Of a stretch of 64,000 nt of DNA, positions 26,501-37,058 are shown in pieces. This DNA is from Mesotaenium endlicherianum. Lineage: Eukaryota; Streptophyta; Zygnematophyceae; Zygnematales; Mesotaeniaceae. Position 1 is the stretch's first letter. Each line of letters starts with the position of its first letter. The stretch lies in assembly GCA_009602735.1 (NCBI GenBank), contig WELA01006070.1, positions 194,096 to 258,095 of the forward strand. The letters run 5' to 3'. The position numbers and the translations under genes were made by a program. The notes beneath the pieces are model-generated. The model was given only the letters and a program-made list of their open reading frames with translations. It searched no databases and was not told where the DNA came from.

Positions 26501-27100
26501 CAAGCAAGAGTGGCGAACAGATCCAGAAGAGAAATTACGTACAGAGTGGGTGACAACGTGTTACTATCATCCAAGAACATTTCCCTGAACAACAGGCCTG
26601 CCGGCAGCAAGTTCTCTCCCAAGTATTTGGGACCCTTCAAGATTATCCAGCAAGTCAACCCCGTTGCTTTCAAGCTAGAACTTCCCCAGACTATGCACAT
26701 CGACCCCGTATTCCACGCTTCCCTCTTCAAGCCATATGTGCAACCCGACAACAAGTTCCCAGGACGTGTGACAACCCCACCAGCCCCAACAATAGTGGAT
26801 GATCATTTGGAGTACGAAGTGGAAGACATAGTGGCTATGAGAAATTTCAGGAGACAGCAGCAATACTTGATCAAGTGGAAAGGATATCCAGATTCGGAGA
26901 ATAGTTGGGTGGCGGCGCACTACCTTGACAAAGTTCAGAGAAAGTTGAAGCGCTTCCATGCCGCCAACCCCCATCTTGGACCAGCCCCAAGTCTCTCTAC
27001 TACAAGCCCGAAGACTTCAGGGAGGCAGCCTGCCACCATCAAGAAGCAGCAGAAGACCCCTTGGAGGCAGCCTGCAAGAACCACAAAGAGGAAAAAATGA
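23435..27100 (+). CDS. pol: B2 pol polyprotein (PR-RT-RNase H-INT-chromodomain)
   Basis: This uninterrupted frame has 1221 residues. Visible parts are protease ([11 protein letters not shown], residues about 71-81), RT ([11 protein letters not shown] and FIDDILIYS) and RNase H ([12 protein letters not shown]). Integrase has a zinc region ([19 protein letters not shown]) and a DDE core ([34 protein letters not shown]). A GPF module and a chromodomain ([24 protein letters not shown]) close the protein. Chromodomains of this type are known to guide integration toward particular chromatin. The pol frame is in the -1 relation to gag, an overlap also seen in elements that use programmed frameshifting. 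The exact way pol is made here is not shown by the sequence. Confidence 0.96.
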   Translation: MLLLQGKGPSCTFMPQKVVKKRTAPVGQEPTTPRPTSREGNTPSEVETPVEDDVPAPMSLRGYLGGEKVHILVDSGAQGNFIAADFATKHGITMRTLDHDEEIMMPDGFSYTTPSKKTYPLALSIKSFKDRVVFSPMQLGKYDVILGTPWLTKHNPQVDWRTGTIKIKNDITSRICILRAIQNIQTQDIQKPAHEILLSALQLKRLVRKGHELLLALITPKDIKKDIESQEGSPVPKEIQEVFEDYKEVFSPELPKGLPPKRFVDHKIELEPGSKPISRPTFKMSYTELDEVKKQIKELLEHGFIRPSKSPFGAPVLFVKKKDGTLRMCVDYRALNKITIKNRYPLPRMDELMDRLVGAKYFTKIDLRSGYHQIRIAEPDIEKTAFRTRYGHFEFMVLPFGLTNAPATFMTMMNTIFQPMLDRFVVVFIDDILIYSKTLEEHARHLKEVLEVLKQNKLFAKESKCEFAKQEVEFLGLHVTADGIKIDPKKTTVVEEWPTPTTKKELQSFLGFANWYRKFIQGFSHIAAPLTDLLKKDRLYTWTEKEEEAFQELKRRLTTSPVLTLPSPNPDWPFHVITDASSYAIGAILLQDQGKGLQPIAYESRKLNPAEQNYTTTEREALAIVHALKVWRCYVEGRKVLVTTDHEALKHLQTQPYLSRRQARWSGYLQQYNITIQYQPGKTNPADPLSRLQLNAVMVSLKTDLEARFSAAYERDPYYKNGEAALDPCKKQEGNYWVRQDTGQRCVPNDLDLRLLLLREAHDNPLGGHFGILRTTGVLARTYCWPGMSKQVKEYCRSCDTCQRIKPSSQKAGGLLQPLPIPERQWTDISMDLIVDLPVTPRGHNAILTVVDRLTKMAHFIPTTTKATAPQLARLIFDNIFRLHGLPSRIVSDRDPRFTSHFWKNLFKNLGTSLDMSTAYHPQSDGQTERMNRTLKTSLKAYVSTLEQDWDMYLTPLEFAYNNTTQASTQESPFFLNYGFHPTTPLSFTAGHDEVPAATDFMETLEAALTAAKKALQHAQDAQARVANRSRREITYRVGDNVLLSSKNISLNNRPAGSKFSPKYLGPFKIIQQVNPVAFKLELPQTMHIDPVFHASLFKPYVQPDNKFPGRVTTPPAPTIVDDHLEYEVEDIVAMRNFRRQQQYLIKWKGYPDSENSWVAAHYLDKVQRKLKRFHAANPHLGPAPSLSTTSPKTSGRQPATIKKQQKTPWRQPARTTKRKK

Positions 27101-27855
27101 CATTAGACACTTTTCTCTTCTTGCAGTTCCTCGACAGAAAAATAAAACTGCTACTGGTAATAGGTCTCTGCATAATAAATTCTGAAAATTTACCTGGCTG
27201 TATTCCATGAGTAGCCGGTCATTTAGAGTCCAAGTTTGCTCAATTTGGAGCACTGGTGAGAGAGATATGATGCTCTAAGTAGAAGGGGGTCAGGCTGCTG
27301 GCATTGTTAGGACAGAATATGCCTTCTGACATTGTGCCTTCCCCTGAACTTGGAATGCTCTGAAACTCAAGACTCTGGTAGAACATCTTACAGCGCCCAG
27401 TTTGAGACTTAGTTTGCAGAATTTGGAGAAGTATAGAAGGACTTATGATTTTCAGAAGTTTCTGCACAGATTTGGAGGAGTGCCTACTCTCTCAGCTCTC
27501 AACGACACTCCAGAAATGAGAATGCTCTCAAATTTGGTGACCCGGTAGAATTCTCCGACGCGGTCCGTGTGGCACTCAAATTTGCAGATTTGGAGCAGTT
27601 CTGTGGCCGCTATGAATTTTTGAATTTGTGGCAGATTTTTGGCCAACTTGTACAATTTTCTTTATCATTAAGGAGTAGGCTAGCCAATAAGGTCACACCA
27701 CCTACGACATTGCCTAGTCTACCTTACATGTGTAGCACCTGACTTGGCGCCTTTGACTAGTCCTCTTCACATGTGTGGCATCTGACTTGAAACTGTTGAC
27801 TAGTTTGCTCCACATGTGTAAGACCTGACTTGACGCGCCGAGACGTCGCTTTTTC
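27101..27855 (+). other. B2 3' untranslated region
   Basis: No gene is present. The CACATGTG / GACTAGTC motifs recur two to three times near 27710-27825 and are shared by B1 and B3, so they may matter for RNA processing or packaging. Confidence 0.6.
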
Positions 27856-27869
27856 TATCGGGGGGGTGA
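27856..27869 (+). other. Polypurine tract of B2
   Basis: TATCGGGGGGGTGA lies immediately before the 3' LTR. Confidence 0.87.
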
Positions 27870-28372
27870 TGTAGTGATTTGAGTTATTATATATTAGTTT
27901 GCATATATTTTAATGTTTTCAAATATATTTGGAGTAGTATTGTGTGGAGTCAAGTGTGAATAGGTACTCTAGTAACTTGGTTCATGTCCTTTGAACCTTC
28001 CAAGGCATTTTCGAAGTTAGAGGAAAGACCTAGAAGAACTCCATGTGGCAAAAGTCAAATGTGCCATTTTTAGGTCAAAAGGACATGTGTACATTATTCT
28101 AGAAAGAGGTGGCAAGTTTTGGGATGTGTTGGGTGCCAACACATCAACATACACCTTCCTAGAAATTACTTATGTAGCAAGTATATAAACAAGAGCTAGA
28201 ACATAGAAAGACATTCCAGAATCACTCTTGTACTTGCCAAAATCCAGAAATATATTAACTTTCAAGAAGCCATCTCTCTTTCAAGAAGCTACCACTTGTG
28301 TTCAAAGATCCTTGTCTTGAATAGATAAAGTATTCTGTTTTACTAAGTACTTTATCTATCTGTTTCACTACA
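27870..28372 (+). repeat. 3' LTR of B2
   Basis: This 503-bp LTR runs TGTAGTGATTTG to TTTCACTACA and is followed by TSD CTGCT. Confidence 0.95.
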
Positions 28373-28507
28373 CTGCTGCTCCTGGCTGAGTCATTAAACT
28401 GATTATTTTATAAGTCCAACAGACTCAATATTAACTAAAGTTCAGCAGGCTGAACTTATGTAACTATTATATTTAATGAATAATACATCTACCAATATAC
28501 TGATTCA

Positions 28508-29948
28508 TGTCGTGCCTAACAGTGTCGGTCCCTCGGCACGTGCGTGGCCTTTCATTCAACCTGGTCGATGTGTCGGTGGCCCTCCTCACGTGCGGGCAAA
28601 CATGGTCGATCGATCTTTGCACGTGTGTCGGTGACAAGCCTTACCAACGTTAACCCATCCCTGGGCTCCTGAACTTGCACCATGCAACCATGACCAACTC
28701 TCAGAACTTTGTTTACTTTACTCAGCCCTCACCATCTGCTTGTCTCAGGCCTTAGCAGAAAATTCAAAAATACTTGCCTTGCCTTAATTCCTCTTATAGT
28801 AGGACAAAAGTCTCTTACTTCCACATAGGCTTTATGCCTTAAGGTTCTTGAGTTTACAGGCGAGCAAATTGTGGTTTGCAAAAATCACACTCTAAGCAGC
28901 TTGACATACAACGTCAGGTTCAGAGGAAATCGCCCTTCAGGCTTTCGCTTAACTTTCGCAAGTCACAGCTTACAAAACTCTGAAACTACACGTCTATGCT
29001 GGCCTCGGTCAAGCTCTTCACTTAACTCCGCGCCTTAACAGCTCTTCACTGCCAGGCTGGGCTTACTCAGTTCTTCACTGAGAGCTTTATCTGTCAATAC
29101 TACTCTCTCTCTTTGAGATGCGAATGCGACTTCTGAGAACCTGGAAACTAACACACAACTCACCATTTTAAGGCTGCTTCACACACACTTGTGGTGTTCG
29201 GCCAAATCTGTGCTAGTCTCCTAGCAGATTCTATTCTGCAATCCTCCTGCTGTCAACAGTGAGATACCCTCTTGGGAACTCCTACAATCCTAACTTATCT
29301 ATGATACACTGAGAAGAATCTTCAGCGTCGGCAGAAGCGTGGGGCCTCGGCCCTCCAATGGCCTTGGGAACTCCTTCTTCTTCTTCGCCCCCTTCTTCTC
29401 CTTCCTTCTGACTCCTCTGCTTCTTGGCAAAAGTGCGTGAGAGTGAATGACATGTCTCAGGCAAGGTTCGTGCCTTTTGCAGGCACCACACAGCGTCATC
29501 CTTTGAGAATGCCGTGCTTAGTCACAAAGCTTAGCTGCATGTCGCTTCTGCCTAGCCATGCTCAACTCAAACTCGTAGTCGCTCAGCATGCATGCACACC
29601 TCGTGACTGTCGCGCGTGGCTGCTTAGCTTCTCAGCTGGCAGTCACGCCTAATTGGCTCATGGCTAAGAACTCCTGCACGGTGTGTACAAGCAAATGCCA
29701 CTTGCTCAAGATTCCCACTCGGGCGGCCGTAATCTAATTTGACATTGCGGCCATGACCTGGCTTAATCTGCCAGTCACACAGTACTAGACTTGGTACCTG
29801 CTGGGCGGCTCATCATGATCCTCAGCTTCTAGTCTCGCGACTGTTTATGCTGTCAAGTGGTCGGTGAGTTAACGTTGACTTTCCGTAGCTGGGTGGCCGT
29901 AGCTTGCGCTGCGCGTGCGGCACCGTCAAACGGATAGTAGTTGCGACA
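28508..29948. mobile_element. Solo LTR-like insertion 2 (1441 bp, TGTC...GACA)
   Basis: It interrupts the last bases of the family-A solo LTR. It begins TGTCGTGCC, ends TTGCGACA and is flanked by TTCA (28504-28507 and 29949-29952). I see no reading frame with a recognisable domain. It shares the TGTC...GACA ends and 4-bp duplication type with insertion 1, but the interiors do not look alike. Confidence 0.62.
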
Positions 29949-30143
29949 TTCATTACATCGTTCCCATGCTATTTCTTTGGCATTTAGCGTAAAAAGACCC
30001 AACAAATACCATCTTCGCCTGCCGTGGAGGGGTCATTTCCTCCACTTTGCATGGGTTAGCGTTGAAAAAATCCAAACGAAGATGGCTGGAGATCGACACT
30101 TGGGGCATTTTTTGCCGTTTCGGTCCAAACCGGTCTCAGAGTG

Positions 30144-30188
30144 TTGACTTGACGCGCCGAGACGTCGCTTTTTTTGTCGGGGGAGTGA
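30144..30188 (+). other. B3 3' end and polypurine tract
   Basis: GACTTGACGCGCCGAGACGT, also found just before the B2 tract, resumes here after TIR-1. GTCGGGGGAGTGA then directly precedes the B3 3' LTR. Confidence 0.8.
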
Positions 30189-30681
30189 TGTAGTGATATG
30201 AGTTAGAATACATTAGTTAGTTTTTACTTTAATATTTTTGAAGTAGTAATGTGTGGAGTCAAGTGTGAATAGATACTCTAGCAACTTGCTTCATGTCCTT
30301 TGAGTCTTCTGAGGCAATTTTGAAGTTAGAGGAAGGACCTAGAAGAACTCCACATGGCAAAAGTTAAATATGCCATTTTTAGGTCAAAATGACATGTGTA
30401 CATTATTATAGGAAGAGGTGGCAAGTTTTGGGATGTGTTGGGTGCCAACACATTAACATGCACCTTCCTAGAGATTACTTACGTAGCAAGTGTATAAACA
30501 AGAGCTAGAGCATAGAAAGGCATTCTAAAAACACTCTTGTACTTGCCAAATTCCAGAAATATATTAACTTTCAAGAAGCCATCTCTCTTTCAAGAAGCTA
30601 CCATTTGTGTTCAAAGATCCTTGACTTGAATAGATAAAGTATTCTTTTTTACTAAGTACTTTATCTATCTGTTTCACTACA
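30189..30681 (+). repeat. 3' LTR of B3
   Basis: This 493-bp LTR runs TGTAGTGATATG to TTTCACTACA. It is visibly more diverged from the B1 and B2 LTRs than those are from each other. Confidence 0.9.
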
Positions 30682-32191
30682 CATGTACGATAGTAAAAAT
30701 CAAGCACATCCTTAATTCTTACAAAATGTGTTGTCTGTTCTACAAATTTTCCATAATTTTTCGTTGCTGTCCAGACTACACATGCAGAAGGGCATCTTGT
30801 CTTTTCAGGACCCACTTGCGCAGTACTAAACACAGTCTGTCAGCCAATTAGACTTGCTATCAAGACGAACAGGCTATATAAACTCAAGTGCGTTGCTCAA
30901 CGTGCTGGCAACAAGGCTACTCCTCATCATATGGCTATGAACCTTGCGGCTGCTACTCATTCCACAACATAACTCTGACATAGAAGATATGGCCATCTTG
31001 GCTATTTCTTATTGCACTCTCAACAAGCCAAGAACATGGTGTCTGGCTTACATTCAAATTCATTTGCTCCTGCTCCTTTAGCATCTTGTTGTCCCCCTTG
31101 TCCCATAGGTCGTCATACCAAGAAAGCTCATTTCCTGCTCAATCAAATTCTAAGCAAGTTTCAGCTCCTCTTGAGCTTCTTCAATTAGATCTCTGTGGAC
31201 CTATGCAAACTACCTCTCATGGTGGAGCAAGTACTTCATTTCTTTAATAGATGAATACTCTTGTTTTCCCTCTGTCATCTTCATGCGACAAAAATCAAAT
31301 GCTTTACAAGCTGTCAAGGAGTACATTGCTCTAGCAAAAAAGTCAAAGCTCTTCGTTCAGACAATGGTGGTGAATACATTTGTAAGAATTTCAAAGAGTT
31401 TTGCTCTTCTAAGAACGTTGATTATAAATATGCATTTTCCTTACTCTCCCCAGCAAAATAGCACAGCTGCGCTCTTCAACAGGATTGTCCAAGAGAAGGC
31501 TCGCTCTCAAGTAGCATATGTCCAACTTCCTGATTCATTTTGGGCAGAAGCCATACATACAGCTACTTACCTCATTGCTCAGTTGCCTTCTTCCCTCTTA
31601 ATCACTACATCTTTTCAACTTTGGTATGGCCTAAAGCCTGATGTCTCTCACTTGCGTTTTTTTGTCGCGCAACATGCACATTCCAACCAAGAAGCGCCAT
31701 AAGCCATCTCTCACTTTTGCACCCTGTATCTTCATAGGCTATGCCAATAATTCCCCAGCATACAAACCATACGATCTCTAGACGCGTGAAGCACGTATCT
31801 TTCGAGATGTTGTGTTCGATGAAATATATGCTTTGCCAGCTTCCAGTTCTAAATGACAAAAAATCAAAATTCAGGATCTCTGTCTCTCACTGGACATTTT
31901 GCTCCTCTTGAAAAGCCTCTTCCTCCAGCAATAGTTCCTCCGCCTCCTCTGAACCCCCCTCCTGGGGTGCAAACTTCATTAGGCCCTCATGCATCACATT
32001 CTCAGCACATTCCTTCAGGCACTAAACCATCTCGCACATCCACTCGAGCTGTATCCAAGCCTCCTCAGTTCTACAAGCAATTACACACTCGTGATTTGGA
32101 CCACTCTGTTATCATCGCTCTCTCAGTCAGCGAGTCTACTACGGATCCCGCTTCATTTAAAGATGCTCTAAGTCACCCAAATAGCGCCCGC

Positions 32192-32330
32192 TGTAGCAAT
32201 ACGAACAAAAAGGTAACTCGAGGTACTTTGATCACGCGCCTATTGTACTTGTACAATTCAAACCGACACTTCTTGCCACTTTCGCGATGTGTCGCACGCG
32301 CCGCATCTGGCCACGCGGCGGACCATTACA
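32192..32330 (-). repeat. TRIM 3' LTR
   Basis: This 139-bp repeat is about 80-85% similar by eye to 32523-32661. Confidence 0.8.
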
Positions 32331-32466
32331 CTCCTTCCACCTACAGGTGCGCACGTCCCGGGCACTTGGGCCCCGGCGGTGCGAGTGACGTTGTTTTAGT
32401 GTCTTTTCTTTGTACAATCCAAAGATTGCCGTACGGTCGTACCATCGACGAGTTTCGCACCCCGCA

Positions 32467-32477
32467 GGATTTGAACC
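32467..32477 (-). promoter_or_regulatory. B-box-like motif inside TRIM
   Basis: The minus strand reads GGTTCAAATCC, matching the RNA polymerase III B-box pattern of tRNA T-arms. I could not find a convincing A box or cloverleaf, so this may be chance or a relic. Confidence 0.3.
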
Positions 32478-32522
32478 CTCATCTCCAGGACACGTTTGCG
32501 TACGTTCGCACTCCGATACCAA

Positions 32523-32661
32523 TGTCACGATACGAACAAAACGGTAACTTGAGGTGCTTTGATCGCGCGTCAATTGTACTTATACAAATCAAACTGACAC
32601 ATCCGGTTGTATCCGCGACGTGTCGCACGCGTCGCATCCGGCCACGCGGTGGATCGTTACA
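32523..32661 (-). repeat. TRIM 5' LTR
   Basis: This 139-bp repeat is followed on the minus strand by the primer site. Confidence 0.8.
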
Positions 32662-33771
32662 CCGCAGGCTTGAAGTCATGTACTCCGAGTTAGAATCTAT
32701 TCATGTCAACTATACTTACGATCTAGTTTCTTGCCCCCCTGGCGTGTCTTGCATCCCTACCATGTGGATATTTACCACCAAACGGACCCTTGCTGGAGAA
32801 TTAGCAAAATGCAACGCTCGCTTGGTGGCTGTGGACAAGAGCCAGGTTGAAGGCAAAAACTATGACAATATCTTCAGTCTGATAGTCAAATATGACTCCC
32901 TTTGGATGATGCTTGTCATCTTCGCCTCTCTTCATCTTCGTGTTCATCAAATGGACGTTCAGACAGTTGTCTTGAATGACCTCATTGATGAAGAAGTTTA
33001 TTTTCTCCAGCTTTTTGGGTTTGAAGATCCAACCGCCCCACATCATGTCGGCGAGCTCAATAAGATTCCCTATGGTCTCAACCAAGAACCTGAGCTTCGC
33101 ACATCAAAATCAGTTGACCTGCTGCTCAGTCTAGATATTGTCATGAGTACAACCAAATTCCAACCCCTGTCTGTACACTTGCCCCAACTTGTCATACACA
33201 TTCTATGTTGCCCTCTACGTGGATGATCTTGTCCTCGCTTCTAAGAATCTTCTGAAACTTAACAACTTCAAGGCTCAATTAGCTGCCATCTTTAAAATGA
33301 CAAAACTAGGTCCCATCAAGCAGTGCCTTGGCATTCATATCACTCAGGATCTTCAAGCTGGCACTACCTCTCTTTCACAATCGTGCCATGTTCGTGATAT
33401 CCTAAAACGTTCCCATATGTCAAACATTCAACCTAAGCTTACTCCCATGGATCCTACATGCCGACTCACCTCTAGAAATGCTTCCACAACCATGGAAGAC
33501 AGAGTGTTTATGAACACTGAGTCATATACACAGGCGTGTCGTAATTCGATGTATGCTGCCAATTGCACTCGTCTCGACATTTCTCTGGCTGTTAGTAAAG
33601 TAGTTGCTTATATGCATTATCCTAGTTCCAAGGCATGGGACACTATGCGTCGCATCTTCGCCTATCTCAAAGGCAACAACTATTCCTTGATCTACACATA
33701 TACGCATTTTGCAACGGCTCCTTATGGCTACTCTGGCTTTGATCATGCTGCTGAAGTTGATTGTTGCCATT

Positions 33772-34497
33772 TGAAATGAATCAACTTACCAATAGGCGAT
33801 TAACAATTAATAACGATCTTTATGTCAGCGAGCAATCTTTATGGTATTTTATGTTAGCTGGTTAAACAGCAAAAGACAACATACTAGCAGTGAACAATAC
33901 TCTCAAGTCAAATGCAAGTAAACTAGTATCAATAATGCAATCAGTAAACTCATACATAAGCAAGGCTAGAATACAGTGCGTATCAGTGGCTTCTCGCCTT
34001 GGATTCAGATATCTCTCAGTAAGCAGTACAAGAGAGTTGGCCCCGTTTCCGAATGCCGAACTCGAGAGCAATACCTAGCATATGTACATGGAATGAGTTT
34101 ACTGTTCAACGGCAAGTGCGATGGCACCGCCTACCCGGGAGTTAACCACGTTGGTAGGACTTCGGCTAACCAAATCTACAGCCATCTCCCATCATCCTGA
34201 ATTGCCATCCACCTTAGGGGTGTCATCTGGCCACTCATCTAGCACACCACACTCAGATGCATAGCTAGGCAGTTCGCTGCTGCCGAGTACGGCACCCAGC
34301 TGGCTGTCAAAGAATGTGTCAGCAAGCTGACTCAAGTCAACAGGTTGACCTAATTTACTTCAGCGTGCTACTCTCGGCTAAGTCATTCAACTAAGTATCA
34401 AATATCCAGCAGACTAAACATTAACTGAAGTTCAGAAGGCTGACTTCATTAATAATTATATGAATGTAGTATCTATCCAATGTACTGATTCATTACA
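33772..34497 (-). repeat. Family-A 3' LTR in copia (element A2)
   Basis: This 726-bp LTR runs TGAAATGAATCA to GATTCATTACA. The purine tract AAGTTGGAGGGAT (minus strand) lies at 34498-34510. Copia sequence adjoins on the left. The LTR at 35820-36532 does not share its flanking bases, so the two are probably ends of different insertions brought together. Confidence 0.85.
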
Positions 34498-34611
34498 ATC
34501 CCTCCAACTTAAATTGTTGTCGACTCGACAACACTCCTTAACTATGATCTGCAACAAAGTAACACACATGCAACACAAAACCAACTGACTTTAGAATAAG
34601 ACAACAAAATG

Positions 34612-35395
34612 CTAAGTACCAGGAGCTCTATTTTTTGGGGAGCGAGACCTGGAACGGGATCTCCTTCTCCTGTCTGATGGCCTCCTGAAACCTGGGGGCT
34701 CAGACCAGGGTGAACCAAGGGGTGAACGAAGCAACTGGGTAGCCTGCTCTTGCACTGTCTGCAAGTTGATGGAGACTGCTCTTTCCTGTGCAGCTCTCAG
34801 ATTTATAGGGACATACACTGCCATACCGGAGGGGTGCTGCATGACATGGGCTAAGGGCGCATGCCCTCTATGAGAGGGGGATGCTGGCTGCCCTCTGGCT
34901 GTTTCCTTGGTAGCCCTTATGTCTGCTCTGTCTTACTGAGTCTCACCTCCTGGGGTGGGACTCCTCCTGTTGAAATTTCCCAGCCACTGGAGATCTGGAT
35001 ATGTGGGTGGGCTAGTATCCCCAAGCTGCTGCAGGACCACCTGTGCAAAGGCCCTTCCGATCTGCTGTAGAGTGGGGGATGTAGCGGGGGTCTGTGCCTC
35101 AGTAGGACTAGACTCCTCTCCGACGCCTTCCTCTTTGTCCTTCGGTTCCTCTGAGACTTATGGAGTCTCTATGGTCATCTCCTCCAGCCGTTCCCGAGAA
35201 AAAGAGTATCCCACTGATCTCCCTTTTTAGGGTGCAAGTGGGGGTTGCTGGATCCTGACCGCATACAGGTATTTCTCCCCTTGCTCACTTGCCCATTTGG
35301 CATAAGCATGTTTCCCGTTAGAGAAAGAATCTCTAGCCTTGGTCCTATTCTCCCGTGTCTCCTGACTCATGCAGTCCCTGACTCCATCCATTAGC
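34612..35395 (-). pseudogene. aORF, copy 2 (C-terminal part only)
   Basis: The minus strand shows the family tail: MQHPSGMAVYVPINLR, LLRSPLGSPWSEPPGFRRP and an Arg/Ser-rich end. An acidic segment and the AYAKWAS-type stretch near 35290 lie before it. It matches the C-terminal half of the aORF in A1 and A3. The copy is broken and incomplete, and next to it lies gag sequence instead of the rest of the gene. Confidence 0.7.
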
Positions 35396-35785
35396 AATTC
35401 TTGTCTCGCCTAATTGTCTATTTACCTCGGTGAGAGGTACAGTATTATCTCTAGCAGGAGGTTGGTATTGAAGACTGGTCCTTTCTGCCATCATCTCTTC
35501 AACCGTTATGTTGTCAACCAGACGCCGCTTTTTAGCATCTGCCTCCTCCTCTGCCTTAGCTGATCGTTTGGCCTGTGTTCTAATGAGATCTTCTTCTGCT
35601 TGCTGAGCCGCTACTGCAGCGAGAGCCGCCGCCGTTTCCTCGGCTTCTCTAGCCTCTTTAGCTGCAAGTACTTCAGCATAAGTGCGAGATTCTAAATCTT
35701 CATTCTCGCCTATAATCTCCCTTTTCTCATCAACTTGACCCTTCATATCTCGAGAGTTGCTAGTCTGAGACCGCATCCTTGCCAT
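35396..35785 (-). pseudogene. gag: Family-A gag, N-terminal part
   Basis: It starts MARMRSQTSNSRDMK and continues with the Ala/Glu-rich segment EAREAEETAAALAAVAAQQA shared with A1 and A4 gag. Only the beginning of the gene is present. A primer site and the LTR at 35820 lie just upstream, as in A4. Confidence 0.8.
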
Positions 35786-35819
35786 ACAAAGAAAATTGTG
35801 CCACTAGCTCCGATACCGT

Positions 35820-36532
35820 TGAAACGAATCGACTTACCAGTAGACAATTAACATATAATTTAAGATCTTTAAAGTCAAAAAGTAATCTAATGGAGTTTTT
35901 AGATTACCTAATAATCAGCAAAAGACTTCACAATCAGCTTTCCAATACTCATGAGTCAAATGCAAGTGAACGAGCATCCGTTATGCAATCAGTAACCTCA
36001 TACATAAGCAAAGTTAGAAGACAATTTGTATCAATGGCTTCTTGCCTTGGATTTAGTCCTCTCAGTAAGCAGTACAAGAGAGTTGGCCTCGTTTCCAAAT
36101 CCCGAACTCGAGAGCATGACCTAACCTATGTACATGAAATGAGTTTACTATTCAACGGCAAGTGCGGTGGCACCGCCTACCCGGGAATTAACCATGTCGG
36201 TAGGACCTCGGCTAACCAAATCCACAGCCATCTCCCATCATCCCGAATACCCATCCACCTGAGGGTGTCATTTGGCCACTTATCTAGTATACCATACTTA
36301 GATGCATGACTAGGCAGTTCGCTTATACCGCATATGGTAGTCAGCTGACTGTCAAAAGAATGTGTCAGCAAGCTGACCTAAGTTGACTCAGCGTGCTGCC
36401 CTTCACTGAGTCATTATATTGCATATTATATATGTTCCAACAGACTTAACCTTAACTAAAGTTCAGCAGATTGAACTTAATTACCTATTACACTTAAATG
36501 AATTACATCTGCCAATATACTGATTGATTACA
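35820..36532 (-). repeat. Family-A 5' LTR next to the methyltransferase region
   Basis: This 713-bp LTR runs TGAAACGAATCG to GATTGATTACA. The tRNA-type primer site lies at 35807-35818. The outer flank at 36533-36537, read on the minus strand, is TCAGA. The same five bases follow the A3 3' LTR at 52941-52945, which suggests both LTRs were ends of one insertion. Confidence 0.82.
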
Positions 36533-36809
36533 TCTGACCTGTTGCCGGTGTAACCTGCCCTGCAGCTGTCGGCGCTCGGCCTGCCGCAAGCGCCTCCTCC
36601 TTGGTAGCTGCTGCTAGCTGCCCTACACCACCGGCCTGAGGTCGAGAGCGAAGAAAAGTAAATGGCGACCTGAACTCTTTGGGTTGCTGTGAGGACTCTT
36701 CCCAACCTCCTCCCCCCCCCAGCAAACCGGAGTCGCTGTTGTAAGCAGGCGAGGGTGGGGACGAACGCCGTGGGGGAGCCTGCGGTGCGGGAGACTCGCG
36801 CTAGGAGTT

Positions 36810-36890
<81 letters not shown>

Positions 36891-37009
36891 NNNNNNNNNN
36901 NNNNNNNNNNNNNNNNNNNNNNNNNNNNNNNNNNNNNNNNNNNNNNNNNNNNNNNNNNNNNNNNNNNNNNNNNNNNNNNNNNNNNNNNNNNNNNNNNNNN
37001 NNNNNNNNN

Positions 37010-37056
<47 letters not shown>
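36810..37056. repeat. (GA)n microsatellite with assembly gap
   Basis: Almost pure AG dinucleotides run on both sides of the unresolved block, so the true tract length is unknown. Confidence 0.97.
36891..37009. other. Assembly gap, 119 N
   Basis: This is a run of N inside the GA tract. It probably marks repeat collapse, and its length may be nominal. Confidence 0.99.

Positions 37057-37058
<2 letters not shown>

Larger units (their letters stand above)
21693..28372 (+). mobile_element. Complete family-B chromovirus B2 (Ty3/gypsy), 6680 bp, looks whole
   Basis: LTRs at 21693-22195 and 27870-28372 (503 bp each) are bounded by TG...CA, and CTGCT flanks both sides (21688-21692 and 28373-28377). 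The order is 5' LTR, PBS, gag (426 residues), pol (1221 residues), untranslated region, polypurine tract, 3' LTR. The LTRs differ by about 2% by eye. No coding break was noticed. It has the same length as B1 in the opposite orientation. Confidence 0.97.
20862..29957 (-). repeat. Family-A solo LTR in TIR-1, host to B2 and a second solo LTR
   Basis: It begins TGAAATGAATCG and ends CATTACA, and TCGTT lies on both sides (20857-20861 and 29958-29962). Only LTR sequence of family A remains once B2 (21693-28372) and the insert at 28508-29948 are set aside. The LTR itself is longer than its relatives because about 250 bases near its middle occur twice (around 21030-21290 and 21310-21540). The matching duplication shows it is one insertion event. 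Confidence 0.85.
19265..30143. mobile_element. TIR-1: non-autonomous TIR DNA transposon, split by a solo LTR
   Basis: The ends are inverted repeats: CACTTTGAGACCGGT at 19265-19279, and ACCGGTCTCAGAGTG at 30129-30143 (one mismatch when reversed). The element's own sequence is 19265-20861 plus 29958-30143, about 1.8 kb. The family-A solo LTR with its nested inserts lies between. It contains short internal tandem repeats (for example around 19410-19500 and 19875-19990) and no transposase. TIR-2 at 41595-43118 shares ends and internal stretches. The target duplication is not clear here. The superfamily is uncertain, with hAT-like the best guess from TIR-2. Confidence 0.72.
16608..30681 (+). mobile_element. 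Old family-B element B3, right part, host to A1 and TIR-1
   Basis: B-type pol resumes at 16608 and runs through the 3' untranslated region to 19264. It is interrupted there by TIR-1 and continues at 30144-30681 with the polypurine tract and 3' LTR. The 5' part should lie beyond the A1 insertion, left of the window. It is clearly older than B1 and B2 and carries many breaks. Its 3' LTR abuts copia sequence at 30682, so B3 probably inserted into that copia element. Confidence 0.85.
32192..32661 (-). mobile_element. TRIM (miniature LTR retrotransposon), 470 bp
   Basis: Two 139-bp direct repeats (32192-32330 and 32523-32661) begin TGT and end TTACA in + orientation. They enclose only about 190 bases with no coding capacity. 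On the minus strand TGGTATCGGAG (32511-32521) stands next to the 5' LTR as primer site. A purine tract, GGTGGAAGGAG (32331-32341), stands next to the 3' LTR. CCGC flanks both sides. This is the layout of a TRIM inserted into the copia RT region. It must have been mobilised in trans. The shared primer type allows family A or B as helper. Confidence 0.85.
30682..33771 (+). mobile_element. Decayed Ty1/copia element
   Basis: The order is pre-integrase and integrase, then RT, then RNase H, which is the copia order. Landmarks are LRSDNGGEY (integrase core), PDSFWAEAIHTATYL and a GYA-type motif after the integrase. RT has NARLVAVDKSQVEGKNYDNIF, HQMDVQTVVLNDLIDEEVY and ALYVDDLVLASKN. A KLGPIKQCLGIHITQD stretch and RNase H remains near 33530-33770 follow. 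It is heavily broken, with more than ten breaks. No LTR is seen in the window. B3 abuts it on the left, family-A sequence on the right, and a TRIM lies inside. Confidence 0.85.

Noticed and set aside
32440-32521. tRNA gene or SINE head in the TRIM
   Set aside because: Only a B-box-like 11-mer is present. No cloverleaf or A box could be drawn.
33772-36532. A single short family-A element with two LTRs
   Set aside because: The outer flanks do not match (CCATT versus TCTGA in + orientation). The right LTR instead shares its flank with the A3 3' LTR, so two insertions are more likely.
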